Source: Pleurodeles waltl
Lineage: Eukaryota; Chordata; Amphibia; Caudata; Salamandridae
Assembly (NCBI RefSeq): GCF_031143425.1
Contig: NC_090444.1
Location: 1,317,949,324 to 1,318,013,323, forward strand
Length of the DNA: 64,000 bases
Direction of reading: 5' to 3'
In this document: piece by piece, positions 34,305 to 46,366 of the stretch
How the letters are laid out: every line of letters starts with the position of its first letter
Numbering within the stretch: position 1 is the first letter of the stretch
The notes under the pieces: generated by a model
The model's input: the letters and a program-made list of their open reading frames with translations, nothing else
Told to the model about the DNA's origin: nothing
The model's database searches: none
Made by a program: the position numbers and the translations under genes

Positions 34305-35165
34305 GGGTCTCATAAGAATCAGGGAGGGGGGCCATGCATCCCCCTCACCTTTCATAAAAAGAGGTCCTGGGGGTGGGGTTCAATGGTGTCCCCAGGGCCT
34401 AGTGAGGTTCCGGCATGGTGGCCCTGCAGCCCCCCCTCCCCTTTAATTAAAAAAAAAAGGCATGGGGTCCCCATACCTTCAAGAGATTCGGGGAGGGAGA
34501 CTGTGCTGCCCCTCTCCTTTTTGAAAATGTTGGCCCGGGGGTGGGCTTTCTTGGGCCTGCAAAGGTTTGGGGAGGTGGGTCCCAAAAAAAGGCCCTGGGG
34601 GATGGGGTCCTCACTGCCTAATAAGGCTCAGGAAGAGGGGCCACTTTGCCCATTCTCTTTGAAAATACATAGGACCCAGGGGAATGGGTCCCCAGTGCCT
34701 AATGAGGATCAGGAAGTGGGGGTCACATATCATCCCACCCACAGAGGCATGGCCCTAAGGGATGGGGTCCCAATGGCTTTTAAAGGTTTGGGGATGAGGG
34801 CCGCACTGCCTCTCTCTCCGTAAAAAAACATGGCCCTGGGGGATGAGGTCCCCAGGGCTGTTGAAGGCTTGAGGAGGGGAGCCATGCAGCTCTCCTCCCC
34901 TTAAAAAAATTGACCCTGAGACAAGGGGTCCCAACGGCCTCATAAGACTCAGAGTGGGGGTGACGATCACCCTCCCTTTTAAAATAGATGTGACTCTGGG
35001 AATGGGGTCCCCAGGGCCTAATGAGGCTTGGGAGGGTGGCACTTGCTCCCCCTACCCTCTAAAAAACATAATGCCCTGGTGTCCCCAGGGCCTAATGAGC
35101 TTAATGAGGCTTGGGAAGGGGGGCACATTGTCCTCTCCCATTTAACAAACATAAGGCCATGTAGC
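34305..35165. repeat. ~80-bp minisatellite, right block
   Basis: About eleven diverged units of 60-85 bp (GGCCCTGGGGGATGGGGTC, CCTAATGAGGCTTGGG, C-rich run, A run). This is a direct continuation of 6905-7351 across the 27-kb insertion. Confidence 0.8.
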
Positions 35166-36480
35166 CAACACCATAAGGCTGAAGGCTGTGCGCTGAGAGG
35201 GTTTGCTCCACATATGATGATAAAATATTACTTTATGTTAAAAAAAAAGGAAATTCACTGGATAAAACAAAAGTTAATGTAAAGTTATCGTTAGGTGTGA
35301 TATGAAAATCAGTTTTTGTTTAAAAAAACGTATAGATTAACAGAAAAAACAAAGATTGAAGTAACGTTACGGTGAGGTGAATATGTCAGTGAAACGTTAC
35401 TGTTTTGAAGCAAAAATTAAACAGAAATTCACTGGTTATAGTTAGCAGAGCTAACTATAACTTGTACCCTCTCCATGCACTGCTTATGACCCCACATATT
35501 ACATTACATATGACATGTTCTATTTACACTCCGTTGCCCCCCTCCCCAGTGCCTCTGGAGGCTTGGGGAGCAGAGGCGCACAGCCCCCTCCCATTATAAA
35601 CACATTTTGGCCACGGAGGTGGGCTTCCCCGGGCCTCTGGGGGATCATGAAGGTAGGCCTTGCAACCCCCTACCCTCATGAATACGGCCCCAAGGTTGGA
35701 CTCCCGGGACTTCTAATTACTGATTGTGGTCCGGACACCATTCTGTTTTTTTTTTTTTTTTGGATTCCCCGAGAGTTCTCACAAGATTGTGGCATTTTTT
35801 GCCATTTTGTTTTGCTTTTTGGCCTCTGGGAGGGTTCCTTTGGGTCCCAAATGGGGCCTAGGGATTCAGGGTAAGCCTACCCTGCCCCCTTATAATATTT
35901 ATTTTTTTCTTTTAAGACAGGGTACTTAGGCCCTCTACTCCTGTAAAGGCTGCTAGCAACATTGTTCTCATTTTGCTGGCAGCCATCCAGAGCACTTGCT
36001 CCCGCTGGATTCTGATTCCCATGGGAGTAAGATGGCCCATGGGAGAAAAAGCTCCCTGGGCCAATCAAAAGGCTCTACTTTTCAATTGCTGCTGCTGTGA
36101 GAGTCTCTCAAGACTCTCATGGACCCAACCACCAGATGTATGATTATTTTTGTAACTTATTTTCTCAAAAACTATTAAAAGAATTTACAAAAAATCACAA
36201 AAGAAATAATCTGCTGAACAAGATCAAGCTTCCTGCCAAATCTGGTGTAATTCCATTCAGTAGTTTTTGCTGTAGCCCTTCTAAGAGAAGTCTATGGAAA
36301 ATGCATGGAGATTTTTTTCATTTGGGACCCCCTTTTTTCTTGACCCCTGCTTGACAGATCACTCCAAAACTTTCCTTGCTCAAACTAGTCAAAAAGTAGC
36401 ACCATTTTAGAAACTTTCATGGAGATTTGTGAAAAAAGGCCAAAGTTATTAGCAAAAAAACATGCTTTTCCTATGGAACA
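35166..36480. repeat. Dispersed repeats and further minisatellite-like units
   Basis: 35424-35515 (GAAATTCACTGGTTATAGTTAG...CATGCACTGCTTATGAC) recurs at 36755-36840 and, weakly, near 38355-38520. 35540-35900 again looks like diverged minisatellite units. 36100-36480 resembles 37740-38110 (GGCCAAAGTTATTAGC vs CACCAAAGCTATTAGC). No gene is seen. Confidence 0.5.
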
Positions 36481-36494
36481 GCTAACCTAACTGT

Positions 36495-36522
36495 TACCGC
36501 CTAGTGGCGACCATCACTAGGT

Positions 36523-36592
<70 letters not shown>

Positions 36593-36641
36593 ACTGGTAC
36601 CGCCTAGTGGTGACCATCACTAGGTGACATATATATATATA

Positions 36642-36680
<39 letters not shown>
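36495..36680. repeat. Duplicated hairpin plus TA microsatellite
   Basis: Two copies of CCGCCTAGTGGYGACCATCA followed by CTAGGTGAC (36498-36525 and 36600-36628), each followed by a long TA run. CCTAGTG/CACTAGG forms a small hairpin in each. Confidence 0.85.
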
Positions 36681-36682
<2 letters not shown>

Positions 36683-38600
36683 TAACATATACACACACAT
36701 ATAACATTATAGTTAGGTGTTGAAAAATGATTAAAACTAAAAACTAAAAAGTCTGAAATTCGCCAGTTATAGTTTCCCGAACTAACTATTCCTTGTGTCT
36801 CCCCCATGCACTGCTTATGACTTGACATATTACATCACTCATGGCAGGTCAAATGACATTGTTGATGTTCACTCAGTAAACTATAACTGGTGAACTGTGG
36901 AGGTGTTCTGGTTTTCAAACATTACTTTTTACGCTATTTCAACACCTAACTATAATGTGAACATTAACCTTTGTTTTTCAGTGAATTATTAGAGTTTGTT
37001 TTAACATAAGCGAATATTTTATTAGCGCACATAACTAAAATGCTAATTTAAACTAAGATTTTAGGTTAGTACATGGTGAAGCTGAGCCTCTTTGGCATAA
37101 TCGGTCAGTAGTTCAGCATGTGGCGCTAGAGAATTAAGTGAAAGGCTGCTTCTGGTGTAGGAAGTTAATGTCAGAATGTTTTGCCAAAATGGATGAGGGA
37201 GATAGTTGTAAACTTATGTACAGCACTAATCACAATGACGAAAAGAACCCTCTCCTTTTGTTCACTTCTAAAGAAAATAATGTAAGTTGTACAGCTTTGA
37301 TTCCATGAAAAAGGCTTCATGTGTGTCACAGATGTCATAAATACAGAATGTTACCACTCTGTTCATTAAAACACATTGGGAAACTACAGTTGATTACTAG
37401 GGAGCTAACCAGCTGACTGATGCCAGTATTGGAAGTACATGTTTCAGTTTGCAAATCAGAATCTATTGATTACCACAGCATTTGTCTATGTGGTATTCAG
37501 CCAGTCCTGGGGGGATGGCTTTGGGACTCGCTACATGCTCCTAAAAGTCAGGATATGCTCACGTTACCCACTCATATTTTTTTAATTCATTTGCAGGACA
37601 CAGGGCCCATGTCTCTGGAAACTGTAATGGTTACCACAACATATTTTCAAGATTGTAGCCACACAAGCAAGCTTGACTAGTCCCCTTTTAAGTGCCCAAA
37701 CAGAGCATAGCTAGACATCAACAACTCTTCATGTTCAAACTTGAGCTCCTCTTTCAACTCTAATTTCTTGAAAATAGCTGAATGGATTCACACCGCATTA
37801 CAATAAAAATACATAAATGATGCTTACTGAGTAAAGTTCTACTTTTTTGTAAAATGTGGGTGTACTTTGGATCAATTTGCCAGCTACTGGAGAGCAAAGT
37901 TTCCTGTATGAATTCACATGGGGAATCAATGTTTTGGAACAATACCCCCCAACTTTTTTCTAGGTTCCTCCTTGACATATCTGTGGGAAATGTCCCAGCA
38001 AGGAGCTGAGTTCAATGGACCTTTTTTGGAAAGTTTCAAGAAGGTTTGTTAAATGGCACCAAAGCTATTAGCGAAACAAAAAGCTCTCTTCCTATAGAAA
38101 GAATAATGAAATAAATGTATTTGATGTGTGTGGTTTCCCTTTGTTTATAATGCAGGCATGAGAGAGATGGTGTCAATCCGTGATGAAGGCTAGCAGGGAC
38201 GAACCGAAAGTTGTTTTGTCAGTATCACTACTTTGTCACTAGCACCCGGTTCTCAGGCATTCTTTCTAGTAATAAGCCTGAAGGTGAAATTGACATTCTA
38301 GTTAGGGAAAAATGTCAGTTATAAGATAACATTTTAAACTAAAGAAAACACTGAAATTCACAAATTATATTAACAGAAGTAACTCTAACTTGTGCCGCCG
38401 TCAGGCACAATGTTGTCATAAATGCCATTTCAGATGCCATCAGTGATGTTATTAATGATGCAATTGAGTGATGTAATATGTCATGAGTGATGTAATATGT
38501 GAGCGTATAAGCAGTGCATGGCACACTTGTACAGAGATCCCCTATGGGGCCTGTGGGTTTTTTATGATAGTCTATTCTTAATGTTTTTTATTTTGTATGG
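36681..38600. other. Gene-free AT-rich region with dispersed repeats
   Basis: Holds the second and third partial copies of the repeats described for 35166-36480. Nothing else is recognised. Confidence 0.4.
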
Positions 38601-39039
38601 GACTATTTATTAAATATTAAATTTTGATATTCCTTTATTAAGATTGATCATTTGAGTGAATGAATGTATGAGAAGAGAACTGAGTGGTGGATAGCATGAT
38701 AATTCCCACAGGTGGTTATTTCTCTTAATCACTTGGAAGCCTAAGACTAACCAGTCTCACCAGTCCCATGCCTAGAAGGAAGCTCATGGGGGAAGGGTCT
38801 GCTCAAACCCCCTCCATGTACTGGGGGGATTAGATAGCCATACAAAAGCCCACAGCTTTACTGGGCAGAACAATCCAAACACTGGCGCCAAGCCAGTCCT
38901 GAACAGCTGAGCAGGGGGACCTGGGGCAAACAATAGCCGACATGAGGCAACAAAACAATGTTTCGAAGCCGAACATGGAGCCCGCCCTGTGCAGCAAAAA
39001 TTCAAAATAGGGGTGGGGAATTCATGTGTCCTCTGGCAA

Positions 39040-39900
39040 ATGGGGCACCAGTGCAGCTCAGCACACAAGTATACCCCAGACCCAAGTGCAACAGGGAGCA
39101 CACACAGCATGCTATTAGCTGCTAACATACAATGAGCAGGGCTAATTTCCAGTGACATAGGCTCAAAGTAACATCAGGGAGCCAGGACAGGATAGGCTAA
39201 ACACCAGACAAACAGCACACAAATCACAACAAGCTCACCAATTAGACTGAGACACACCACAGCCGACCAAGGGCTAAGAAAGGGAAATAAGGCAATCATC
39301 AAGCCCAGCAAGGAGCATAGTAGGAAAACCATGTATAGCCTGCACCCACAACAGAGAAGGGGGAGGCAATCACCTGTCTCACAATAATTGACACTCCTGC
39401 AACTCAAGGCAAACAATCACACTCTGGACCCAAGCAAAGCAGAGAGCACGCACAGGTGAAGGCAAACTGGCGCAGATGGGGAGAAGGAGGATCCATCATA
39501 ACATCAGGGAGCTGAAAATAGCATGCCAAACACCAAACAAGCACTGCAAACATCCAACAAGCTCAGCAGTGAGACCAAGGCAAAGCACAGACAAACAAAG
39601 ACAACACAGGAAAAGGTAACACCCCACAAGCTCTTTTCTTACAGCTATAGAGACACCAGAACCTCACAGCAAAGACGCACAATGTGATCCCAGCCCAGCA
39701 GGTAACACACAAAGGGGAAGGCCCACATCCAGCCCTGTTATCCTGAAGGGGTGTGGAGAAATTCACATCCATCATAGCGCAGCTGACAACAATATGCAGA
39801 AAAGCAGTCACATTCAAACCCCATCAGTGAACTAGGGAAAGTTAGGTCAAATGCGGGAACCAATATAACACAACTGCAAACAATCCCATCAGGAAGATGT
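39040..39900. repeat. Degenerate long tandem repeat (unit ~280-330 bp)
   Basis: ACATCAGGGAGC recurs at 39171 and 39501, with GACCCAAG..AGAGCAC and CAAGCTCA blocks keeping similar spacing. ATCCATCATA recurs at 39491 and 39767. Divergence is high. Confidence 0.4.
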
Positions 39901-40608
39901 GATGCACACAGAGCAAGATTAAACTAGGCCCCAAGCCCAGCAGGGTCCTAGGAAGTTCAAAGTCAGAAAAATAAGCCACAGCAAGTAGGAAAGCCCCAAA
40001 TATTACCCACAATAAAATCACAAATTCTCGTCCAGACACAAAAACTCATGCTGGCTGCTTCCCAAAGGAGACCTTACAGGAGGTTTCTAGGTAAAGGTGG
40101 CCCTTTATAGGCACACTTAGAGGAGGGGGACTTTTTTCCTTTAAGCACCCCACTGCCTGTCTCCTGTGTGTTCTCAGGGCATAAGGACTGGGTCCAAGAA
40201 CTGAAGAGGAAGTAATAATCGAAGAGATTCTGCGTGTGAATCAAGAAAAATGAAAAAAATGAAAAAATAAACCTTTCAGTTAATTTTAAATCTGGGATTA
40301 TCTCCAGATACGGTGCTCCTGCTACCCTATTAATCTCATTTTTTAAACTACTTTTTTTTCAGAAATCAACACATTCCCTGCTGCACCGTTTTTAGGATTT
40401 TGTGGATCAGTCTCACCAGAATCTTTTAAAATCTTTTTTGTGAAAAATTAAGAAAAAGTATGCCAGGCAAGTAAGTGACATTTCTTCTACAACTATTATT
40501 TTTCACACGAAAGGTTTTTAATATCTATGCGCATTTTTAATAAAAAAGAACAAACACCACACGTTTCTCTCCCACATACGGCATTTCAAGAGTATAAACA
40601 AGGATCCG

Positions 40609-40887
40609 TGTTGTATCGCAGTTTTAATTAAATAAGCTATATATATATATTGTTCTATATAAATAAGTTTATCCTAATAGGAGTTTAATATTTACACCGA
40701 TAGAAGTAGTATGTTCCACCTCCCCTTCCCCTTAGAATGGTAGAGTCCGACAGTTATTGGGCTGGAGTTGACAGTAGAACGTTGAGGAGCTAGAAGAGCA
40801 GGTGTGTGGAGAACTGTTGCTGAGGCAGTAGAGATGAAAGAATAAAGACTGAAGTAAAAGGAATTTGATTGAAGTGTCTTTATATCA
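40609..40887 (+). repeat. 5' LTR of Gypsy-3
   Basis: 279 bp, TGTTGTATC...TATATCA. Likely promoter TATATAAATA at 40656-40665; AATAAA at 40841-40846. Confidence 0.93.
40656..40665 (+). promoter_or_regulatory. TATA-like box in the Gypsy-3 LTR
   Basis: TATATAAATA; the same sequence is present in the 3' LTR. Confidence 0.5.
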
Positions 40888-42035
40888 CTGGCGATGAGTT
40901 ACGTGCGGAAGGGGGCACTCTCATCTCTACCCCTTTTGGATGACCCTTCAGCAACTTTAATTATCTTAAGGTACTGTTATTACTTTAAAGAATACTCTAC
41001 GCTGAACATAAGCGTGCCATTTCTATACTTAGCGCTTCCTGTGCATTACTTTAACTTTCGGAACCAGGACACTACTTACTCCAATTCAATCCATTTTTTC
41101 AAATTTCTCACTCAGCACACAGACTTAAACTGCTGTTCTCTTTATATCTTCGATCGGAACACTTAACCTTTCTAACAGATACTGGAATTTCACTTTGCGC
41201 TGACAGAGAACACTGAAATAACAAAGTGAAAAAGTTTTTAGGAAAGAAAACGGAAGCATTGAAATTCAATCCAGCTTTTAACCAGTATTTCATCTAAGCG
41301 CTGACACAAAACAAGAAAAGTATTCCAGGCTGTAATTTTTCAAGTGGCATTTCACAGAGGAAAGAAAATATAAAAATATGTTTTATGTCCTGGCAGCACA
41401 ACAATATAATTAAATTAAAGGCTGTTTTCCTGTTGCCTTAAAGATTTTAGAACTGGCATTTAGACAGAATTAATTACATTACAAGCTGCATTTCGGACCA
41501 GAAAGGAAGACGAATACAGATCAATATGGTAACGTGGAAGGCGCGGTAAACTGCGGAACGAGTATCCTCACATTTCTGTTGCTGGCAGTGCACCAAAACA
41601 TTTTAAATAAATCTCGGTTACCTGAAACCCAGAAATCTGAAGTGCATTCAAAGAAAATCTGACTGGAACTTCGTTTTCAAGCGCTCACAATCACTTTCTG
41701 GGTACATTCTGGAAACCTGTAATGAAACGCTGACAGGCACAGCTCTCTTCATTTTTGAGGTGCATGGTGGGAAGTGTGTTGCTTGAGCTCTTTCCTCTAA
41801 TTTTGCTACAAAACCTACTCTTTACATTTTGGTTGTTCTCTACTGTTATTTCAATAGTTTCTATGTGTATTTAATTATTGATAAGGGGATTTACCTTGGA
41901 ATTACCCTATTTATCTGTGAATCTGTACTGATGATAACTGCATAACTGTTACTTCAATAATATTTTATAGTGTATTTAGTTAGTGTTAAGGTGAATTGCA
42001 TTTGACTTACCCTATTTACCTGGGAATCTGTACTC
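40888..42035 (+). other. Long leader of Gypsy-3 with primer-binding site
   Basis: CTGGCGATGAG (40888-40898) directly after the LTR is the primer-binding site candidate. The 1148-bp leader has no conserved frame. Its end is a diverged direct repeat: ACCCTATTTATCTGTGAATC near 41905 and ACCCTATTTACCTGGGAATC near 42009, the second leading into the gag ATG. Confidence 0.6.
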
Positions 42036-43151
42036 ATGATGACTGCTGCAGGTATGTCCCAACCTGTTCTGTTTTTAAATGAGGTTGGAGAACCTAGTTC
42101 TCCATGGAAAGAATGGTTCAAAATATTTGAATCATATTTAATTGCCATTGGGGGTGACAGATTTAATCCAGTTAGAAAACAGCATATTTTATTACACAAT
42201 TTAGGAACACATGGTAGGAAAATTTACGAATCCTTGCCTGAACCTAATATTCCAGAAGATCAGGTGCGGGATGAATATGTCACCACATACATGAAATTAG
42301 AAAAACAATTTGGAGACAGAATAAATGTTGTTTTAGAACGTCATACATTTTTTTCTCGCAATCAAAGTAAGCAAGAAAGTATAACCAACTATATTGCTGC
42401 TTTGAGAGGATTAAGTACTTTATGCAATTTTGGGGAGCTTAATGATTCACTCATTCGAGATCAATTAGTTCGTTGCACCAGTAATATAAAAATTCAAGAG
42501 AAGCTATTACAAAAGCAACCTGACTTACATGAAGCAATTGAAATTGCTAAATCCATTGAGCATACTGCTATATGCTTACAGGAAATTAGATGTCCATCTG
42601 CTCCAGATCAGGTCACAGAAATCAAAGGTAACATAGAAGAAGACAACATTCTCAAAATTAGAGGCGTAGATAAAATACCTCAAAAAAACAAGATTGTAAA
42701 TCCTAATCTAAAATGTTTTCGTTGCGGAAGCAGCAACCATTTAGCAAATTCAACTGGTTGCCAAGCAAGAACAGCCATTTGTAGGAAATGTAACAAAAAA
42801 GGGCATTTTGCTAGAGTGTGTAGGGATATGTCAAGACCAGAAAGACTATATGATGGCAAGAATGTAGAAGGAAATCATCAAGAAGTTAAAAAAATTATAT
42901 TACAGGTGAATGATAAAGAAGTAACTCCTTTTCAGTATCCAGAATGTGAAATTTTCATTGATGGCAACCCGGTTAAGGTCTTTGCTGACTCATGTTCCCC
43001 TTTTACGATTATTAATGCTGTGAACCTTGACAAAATTGATGATGGAATTGTGACCAGCTTAACGGAACCAGATATTAACCCCAAAGGTTACAACCAGGAA
43101 CCTATTCCTCTTAAAGGAATGTTCAGAGCACTTATTTCATTCAAGGGTTGA
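42036..43151 (+). CDS. Gypsy-3 gag with fused protease start
   Basis: 371 codons. The capsid region (residues ~20-180) includes EWFKIFESYLIAIGG. Two zinc knuckles follow (CFRCGSSNHLANSTGC near 42714, CRKCNKKGHFARVC near 42779). The start of an aspartic protease then reads FADSCSPFTI near 42981, where the family motif would be DSG or DTG. The frame closes at TGA 43149-43151, and the same frame reopens straight after it. Gag forms the particle and binds RNA. The TGA could be a readthrough site or a lesion; gag itself is undamaged. Confidence 0.85.
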   Translation: MMTAAGMSQPVLFLNEVGEPSSPWKEWFKIFESYLIAIGGDRFNPVRKQHILLHNLGTHGRKIYESLPEPNIPEDQVRDEYVTTYMKLEKQFGDRINVVLERHTFFSRNQSKQESITNYIAALRGLSTLCNFGELNDSLIRDQLVRCTSNIKIQEKLLQKQPDLHEAIEIAKSIEHTAICLQEIRCPSAPDQVTEIKGNIEEDNILKIRGVDKIPQKNKIVNPNLKCFRCGSSNHLANSTGCQARTAICRKCNKKGHFARVCRDMSRPERLYDGKNVEGNHQEVKKIILQVNDKEVTPFQYPECEIFIDGNPVKVFADSCSPFTIINAVNLDKIDDGIVTSLTEPDINPKGYNQEPIPLKGMFRALISFKG

Positions 43152-43157
43152 TCCACT

Positions 43158-44719
43158 GTGGGGAAGGTTTATGTTGTAAAGGAGGGATCGAGTCTTTTGG
43201 GCTGGCAGCATCAGAAGGAGTTGGGGATTAAGTTGGATCCAAACAATCCAGAACAAGTTTTGATCATTGACAAACCCAACTCAAAAGAACACATTTTTCA
43301 GGAATTCCCAGAAGTTTTTAGTGGAAAATTGGGTTTACTAGCAGGATTTCAGCACAAAATCAAGTTGAAACCCCAATCAAAGCCTGCCGTACACAAAACC
43401 AGACCGATACCACATTTACTGAAACAGGCGCTCAAGGAGGAACTTGACAGAATGCAATCTCAAGGCATAATTCAACCTATTGACAGCTCTGAATGGTTAT
43501 CCCCCATTGTGATTGCTAGGAAAAGTAATTCAAAAGACATCAGGGTATGTATTGATTTAAGAGACCTGAATAGGAATATTTGGGTAGAAAGACACCCTCT
43601 TCCTATAATCCATGAGATTTTAAGTACCATGGGAGATGCAGTATGTTTCTCGGTGCTGGATCTTTCCAGTGCATATCATCAAGTAGAACTTCACCCAGAT
43701 TCTAAGTGGCTTACGGCATTTACCACCCCTATGGGTTCCTTTATGTTCAATAGGATGCCGTTCGGGCTGGCGTCGGCTGCTGCAGTGTTTCAGAAAATCA
43801 TGCAGCATATTTTAGGAGACACTCCTAAAACTTTGTGTTTCCAGGACGACATTTTAATTTATGGGGCGACAGTTGAGGAACACAACACAAACCTGAGGAG
43901 GGTTCTGAATATACTGAAAACAGCAGGCTTAACGTTAAAGAAGGAAAAATGCCAGATTGGTGTGAGTTCTGTAGATTATCTAGGGCATACAATATCGAGA
44001 GATGGTTTTAAACCTAAAACTTCCCTGGTAGAGGCAGTTAAAAAAGCAAAGGCGCCCAAAAATAAGGATGAACTTAAGTCTTTCTGGGTCTCACTGAATA
44101 TATGGCCAAATATGTCAAAAACTTCTCAGAGACATCATATGATCTCAGAGAGTTACTTAAGAGTCACATACCTTATAAATGGAGGGAATGTCATGATTAT
44201 GCATTTGAAAAGATTAAACAGGCCATTTTAACAGCACCATATCTTTGTAATTTTAATCATGAAAGGAAAACTATTCTCACCACAGATGCCAGTAAATTGG
44301 GTTTGGGGGCTACACTATCACAAGTCATTGATGGCAAAGAGAGGATTGTGGCTTTTGCATCAAGGGCTCTAAGCAAAGCTGAATCCAATTACTCAGTCAT
44401 TGAAAGAGAGGCCCTGGCATGTTTCTGGGCTGTTAAACATTTTAAATTTTTTCTTTGGGGTACACAATTTACCATACGCACAGACCACAAACCTTTAGTT
44501 TATGTATTCTCCACTAAGGGATTTTACAACAGCACTCCAAGGATTGCGAGGTGGACCTTGGGCCTTGAAAGCTTCTGTTTCAAGGTTGAGTACCTCCCTG
44601 GCAATAGAAATTTGGCTGCGGATTTTCTGTCTAGAGTTCCGTTGGATGTAGTAGAAGACTTTGATACTCCAGAATATCCTATATTGGTAGTTTCTACATC
44701 TTCTATCAATGAAGATTAA
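43158..44719 (+). pseudogene. Gypsy-3 RT and RNase H (one frameshift)
   Basis: RT 43260-44090: VCIDLRDLNRN, FSVLDLSSAYHQVEL, the catalytic box FQDDILIYG (about 43841), and LTLKKEKCQ. After KSF a missing T (TTT for TTTT, about 44080) shifts to the next frame, which gives LTEYMAKYVKNF and RNase H: TDASKLGLGATLSQ (44284), EREALACFWAVKHF, TDHKPLVYVF, then YLPGNRNLAADFLSRVP. TAA at 44717 ends it, with the same frame continuing into integrase. Catalytic residues of RT and RNase H are present. Confidence 0.88.
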
Positions 44720-46033
44720 TGGAATTCAGCATGTCAAAAAGATGAATCTCTATCCTTGCTAAAACTGAGAGCCAAGGAAGGATGGCCTGAATCCAGGAAG
44801 GATCTGGATGAAGTTATTAAAAGCTACTGGGAGGTGAGATACGAAATAAATGAAATAGGAAATTGTGTATTTAGGAATGATAAAATAATACCTCCTGCAA
44901 GTTTAAGACACAAAATCATTAGGCTGGCTCATGAGGGCCATCTGGGCAGAAGCCTAACAAAATCACATATTAGGGAACGGTACTGGTTCCCTAATATGGA
45001 CTCCATGACTGAAACAGAAGTCAAAGATTGCACCATATGTGCACGCAGTGATAAAACGAAATTGATTCGTAAAACCCTAATTTCTCCTGTGTCCATATCT
45101 GACAAGCCTTGGTCCAAACTGGCATTAGATATCATTGGGCCAATCAACATGACAGGAGTAGTCAAACGCTTTGCCTTAGTATTAATTGACTACCACTCTC
45201 ATTGGATAAATGCAAAATTAGTTAACCAAATCACAACTGAATCGGTGATAAATTTCCTCAAGGATGTGTTTGCTGTTGAGGGCATACCAGCTACCCTTAT
45301 TACTGATAATGGGGTTCAGTTGACTTCTTTAGCAATGAAAGACTTCCTTGCATCTCTCAGTATAAATCACCTCACTACAGCTTTGTATTGCCCAAGGGCA
45401 AAAGGTCTGATTGAGAGAACCAATCGTATGATCAAGGAATGCATACAGTTAGCTGGTATTAATCATTTGAGTGTGGAAAATGCTATCAGAGACATGTTAT
45501 GGGCATACCATACAACTCCAAATTTAATCACTAAAGTTTCCCTGTTTTCTGCGCTAAAAGGCAGAAAACCAAGCACAAAATTCTTTCCCTCATGGTTAGG
45601 TGGAGGAGAGAAGAGTGAACCTGCAAACCCTCATATCAAACTTAAATTATCTCTGCACCAAGATAAATACAGAAGAATGTATGATAAGAAACATGGTACG
45701 AAACAACAACAGTGGGTGGTAGGGGACAGAGTGTATGTTAAAAATCCATTGAAGGGAATGAGGTCAAATGTGAGAGACACCAAGTTTATGGGCCCATTCA
45801 ATATTGCCAAAGTAAAAAGAAATGTAGTTGTATTGGAGAATGGACAGTGTTGGAGCATGGATAGGATCGTCAAACAGCCACCGGGTGTAGAAAAGACTGG
45901 AAGCAATCCTGAGGAAGCGGGAGGAAGTCAGGAAGTTCCACAGAATCGCAATGAAGGAGGTTATGAGAAAAGAACATATAGCCGACAAATTAAACCTCCT
46001 GTTTGGCATAAAGATTACGAGATTACTACTTGA
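44720..46033 (+). pseudogene. Gypsy-3 integrase
   Basis: Continues the RNase H frame after TAA 44717. The HHCC module (HEGHLGRS...CTIC) lies near 44932-45050. The catalytic core has Asp in LALDIIGPI (45119), Asp in ITDNGVQL (45299) and Glu in LIERTNRMIK (45409). A C-terminal domain ends the frame (GDRVYVKNP, KFMGPFNIAKV). It is open to the stop at 46031. All catalytic residues are intact. Confidence 0.9.
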
Positions 46034-46088
46034 GTATAATGACCTGTAATTAATGATAGCAGATGACTGTACTATTTCTAGTTTTGTT

Positions 46089-46101
46089 AGAAGGGAAGAT
46101 G
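46089..46101 (+). promoter_or_regulatory. Polypurine tract of Gypsy-3
   Basis: AGAAGGGAAGATG immediately before the 3' LTR. Confidence 0.75.
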
Positions 46102-46366
46102 TGTTGTATCGCAGTTTTAATTAAATAAGCTATATATATATTGTTCTATATAAATAAGTTTATCCAATATTTACACCGATAGAAGTAGTATGTTCCACCT
46201 CCCCTTCCCCTTAGAATGGTAGAGTCCGACAGTTATTGGGCTGGAGTTGACAGTAGAACGTTGAGGAGCTAGAAGAGCAGCTGTGTGGAGAACTGTTGCT
46301 GAGGCAGTAGAGATGAAAGAATAAAGACTGAAGTAAAAGGAATTTGATTGAAGTGTCTTTATATCA
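46102..46366 (+). repeat. 3' LTR of Gypsy-3
   Basis: 265 bp, near-identical to the 5' LTR; AATAAA at 46320-46325. Confidence 0.93.

Larger units (their letters stand above)
40609..46366 (+). mobile_element. Gypsy-3: young Ty3/gypsy element, conventional order
   Basis: LTRs 40609-40887 and 46102-46366; TSD ATCCG at 40604-40608 and 46367-46371. Order gag, protease, RT, RNase H, integrase. The LTRs differ by one substitution (GGTG/GCTG) and indels of 2 and 12 bp, so insertion was recent, yet pol carries two in-frame stops and one frameshift. Confidence 0.95.

Noticed and set aside
36520..36680. CRISPR-like or regulatory array suggested by repeated CCGCCTAGTGG blocks
   Set aside because: Only two blocks separated by TA runs in eukaryotic repeat DNA; better explained as a duplicated microsatellite locus.
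38784..39817. Cys-rich minus-strand frames that look like secreted or membrane peptides
   Set aside because: They fall in a degenerate tandem repeat; hydrophobicity comes from base composition, and start sites do not recur between units.
40609..46366. Endogenous retrovirus with an envelope gene
   Set aside because: After integrase the frame ends 68 bp before the 3' LTR; there is no room for an envelope gene.
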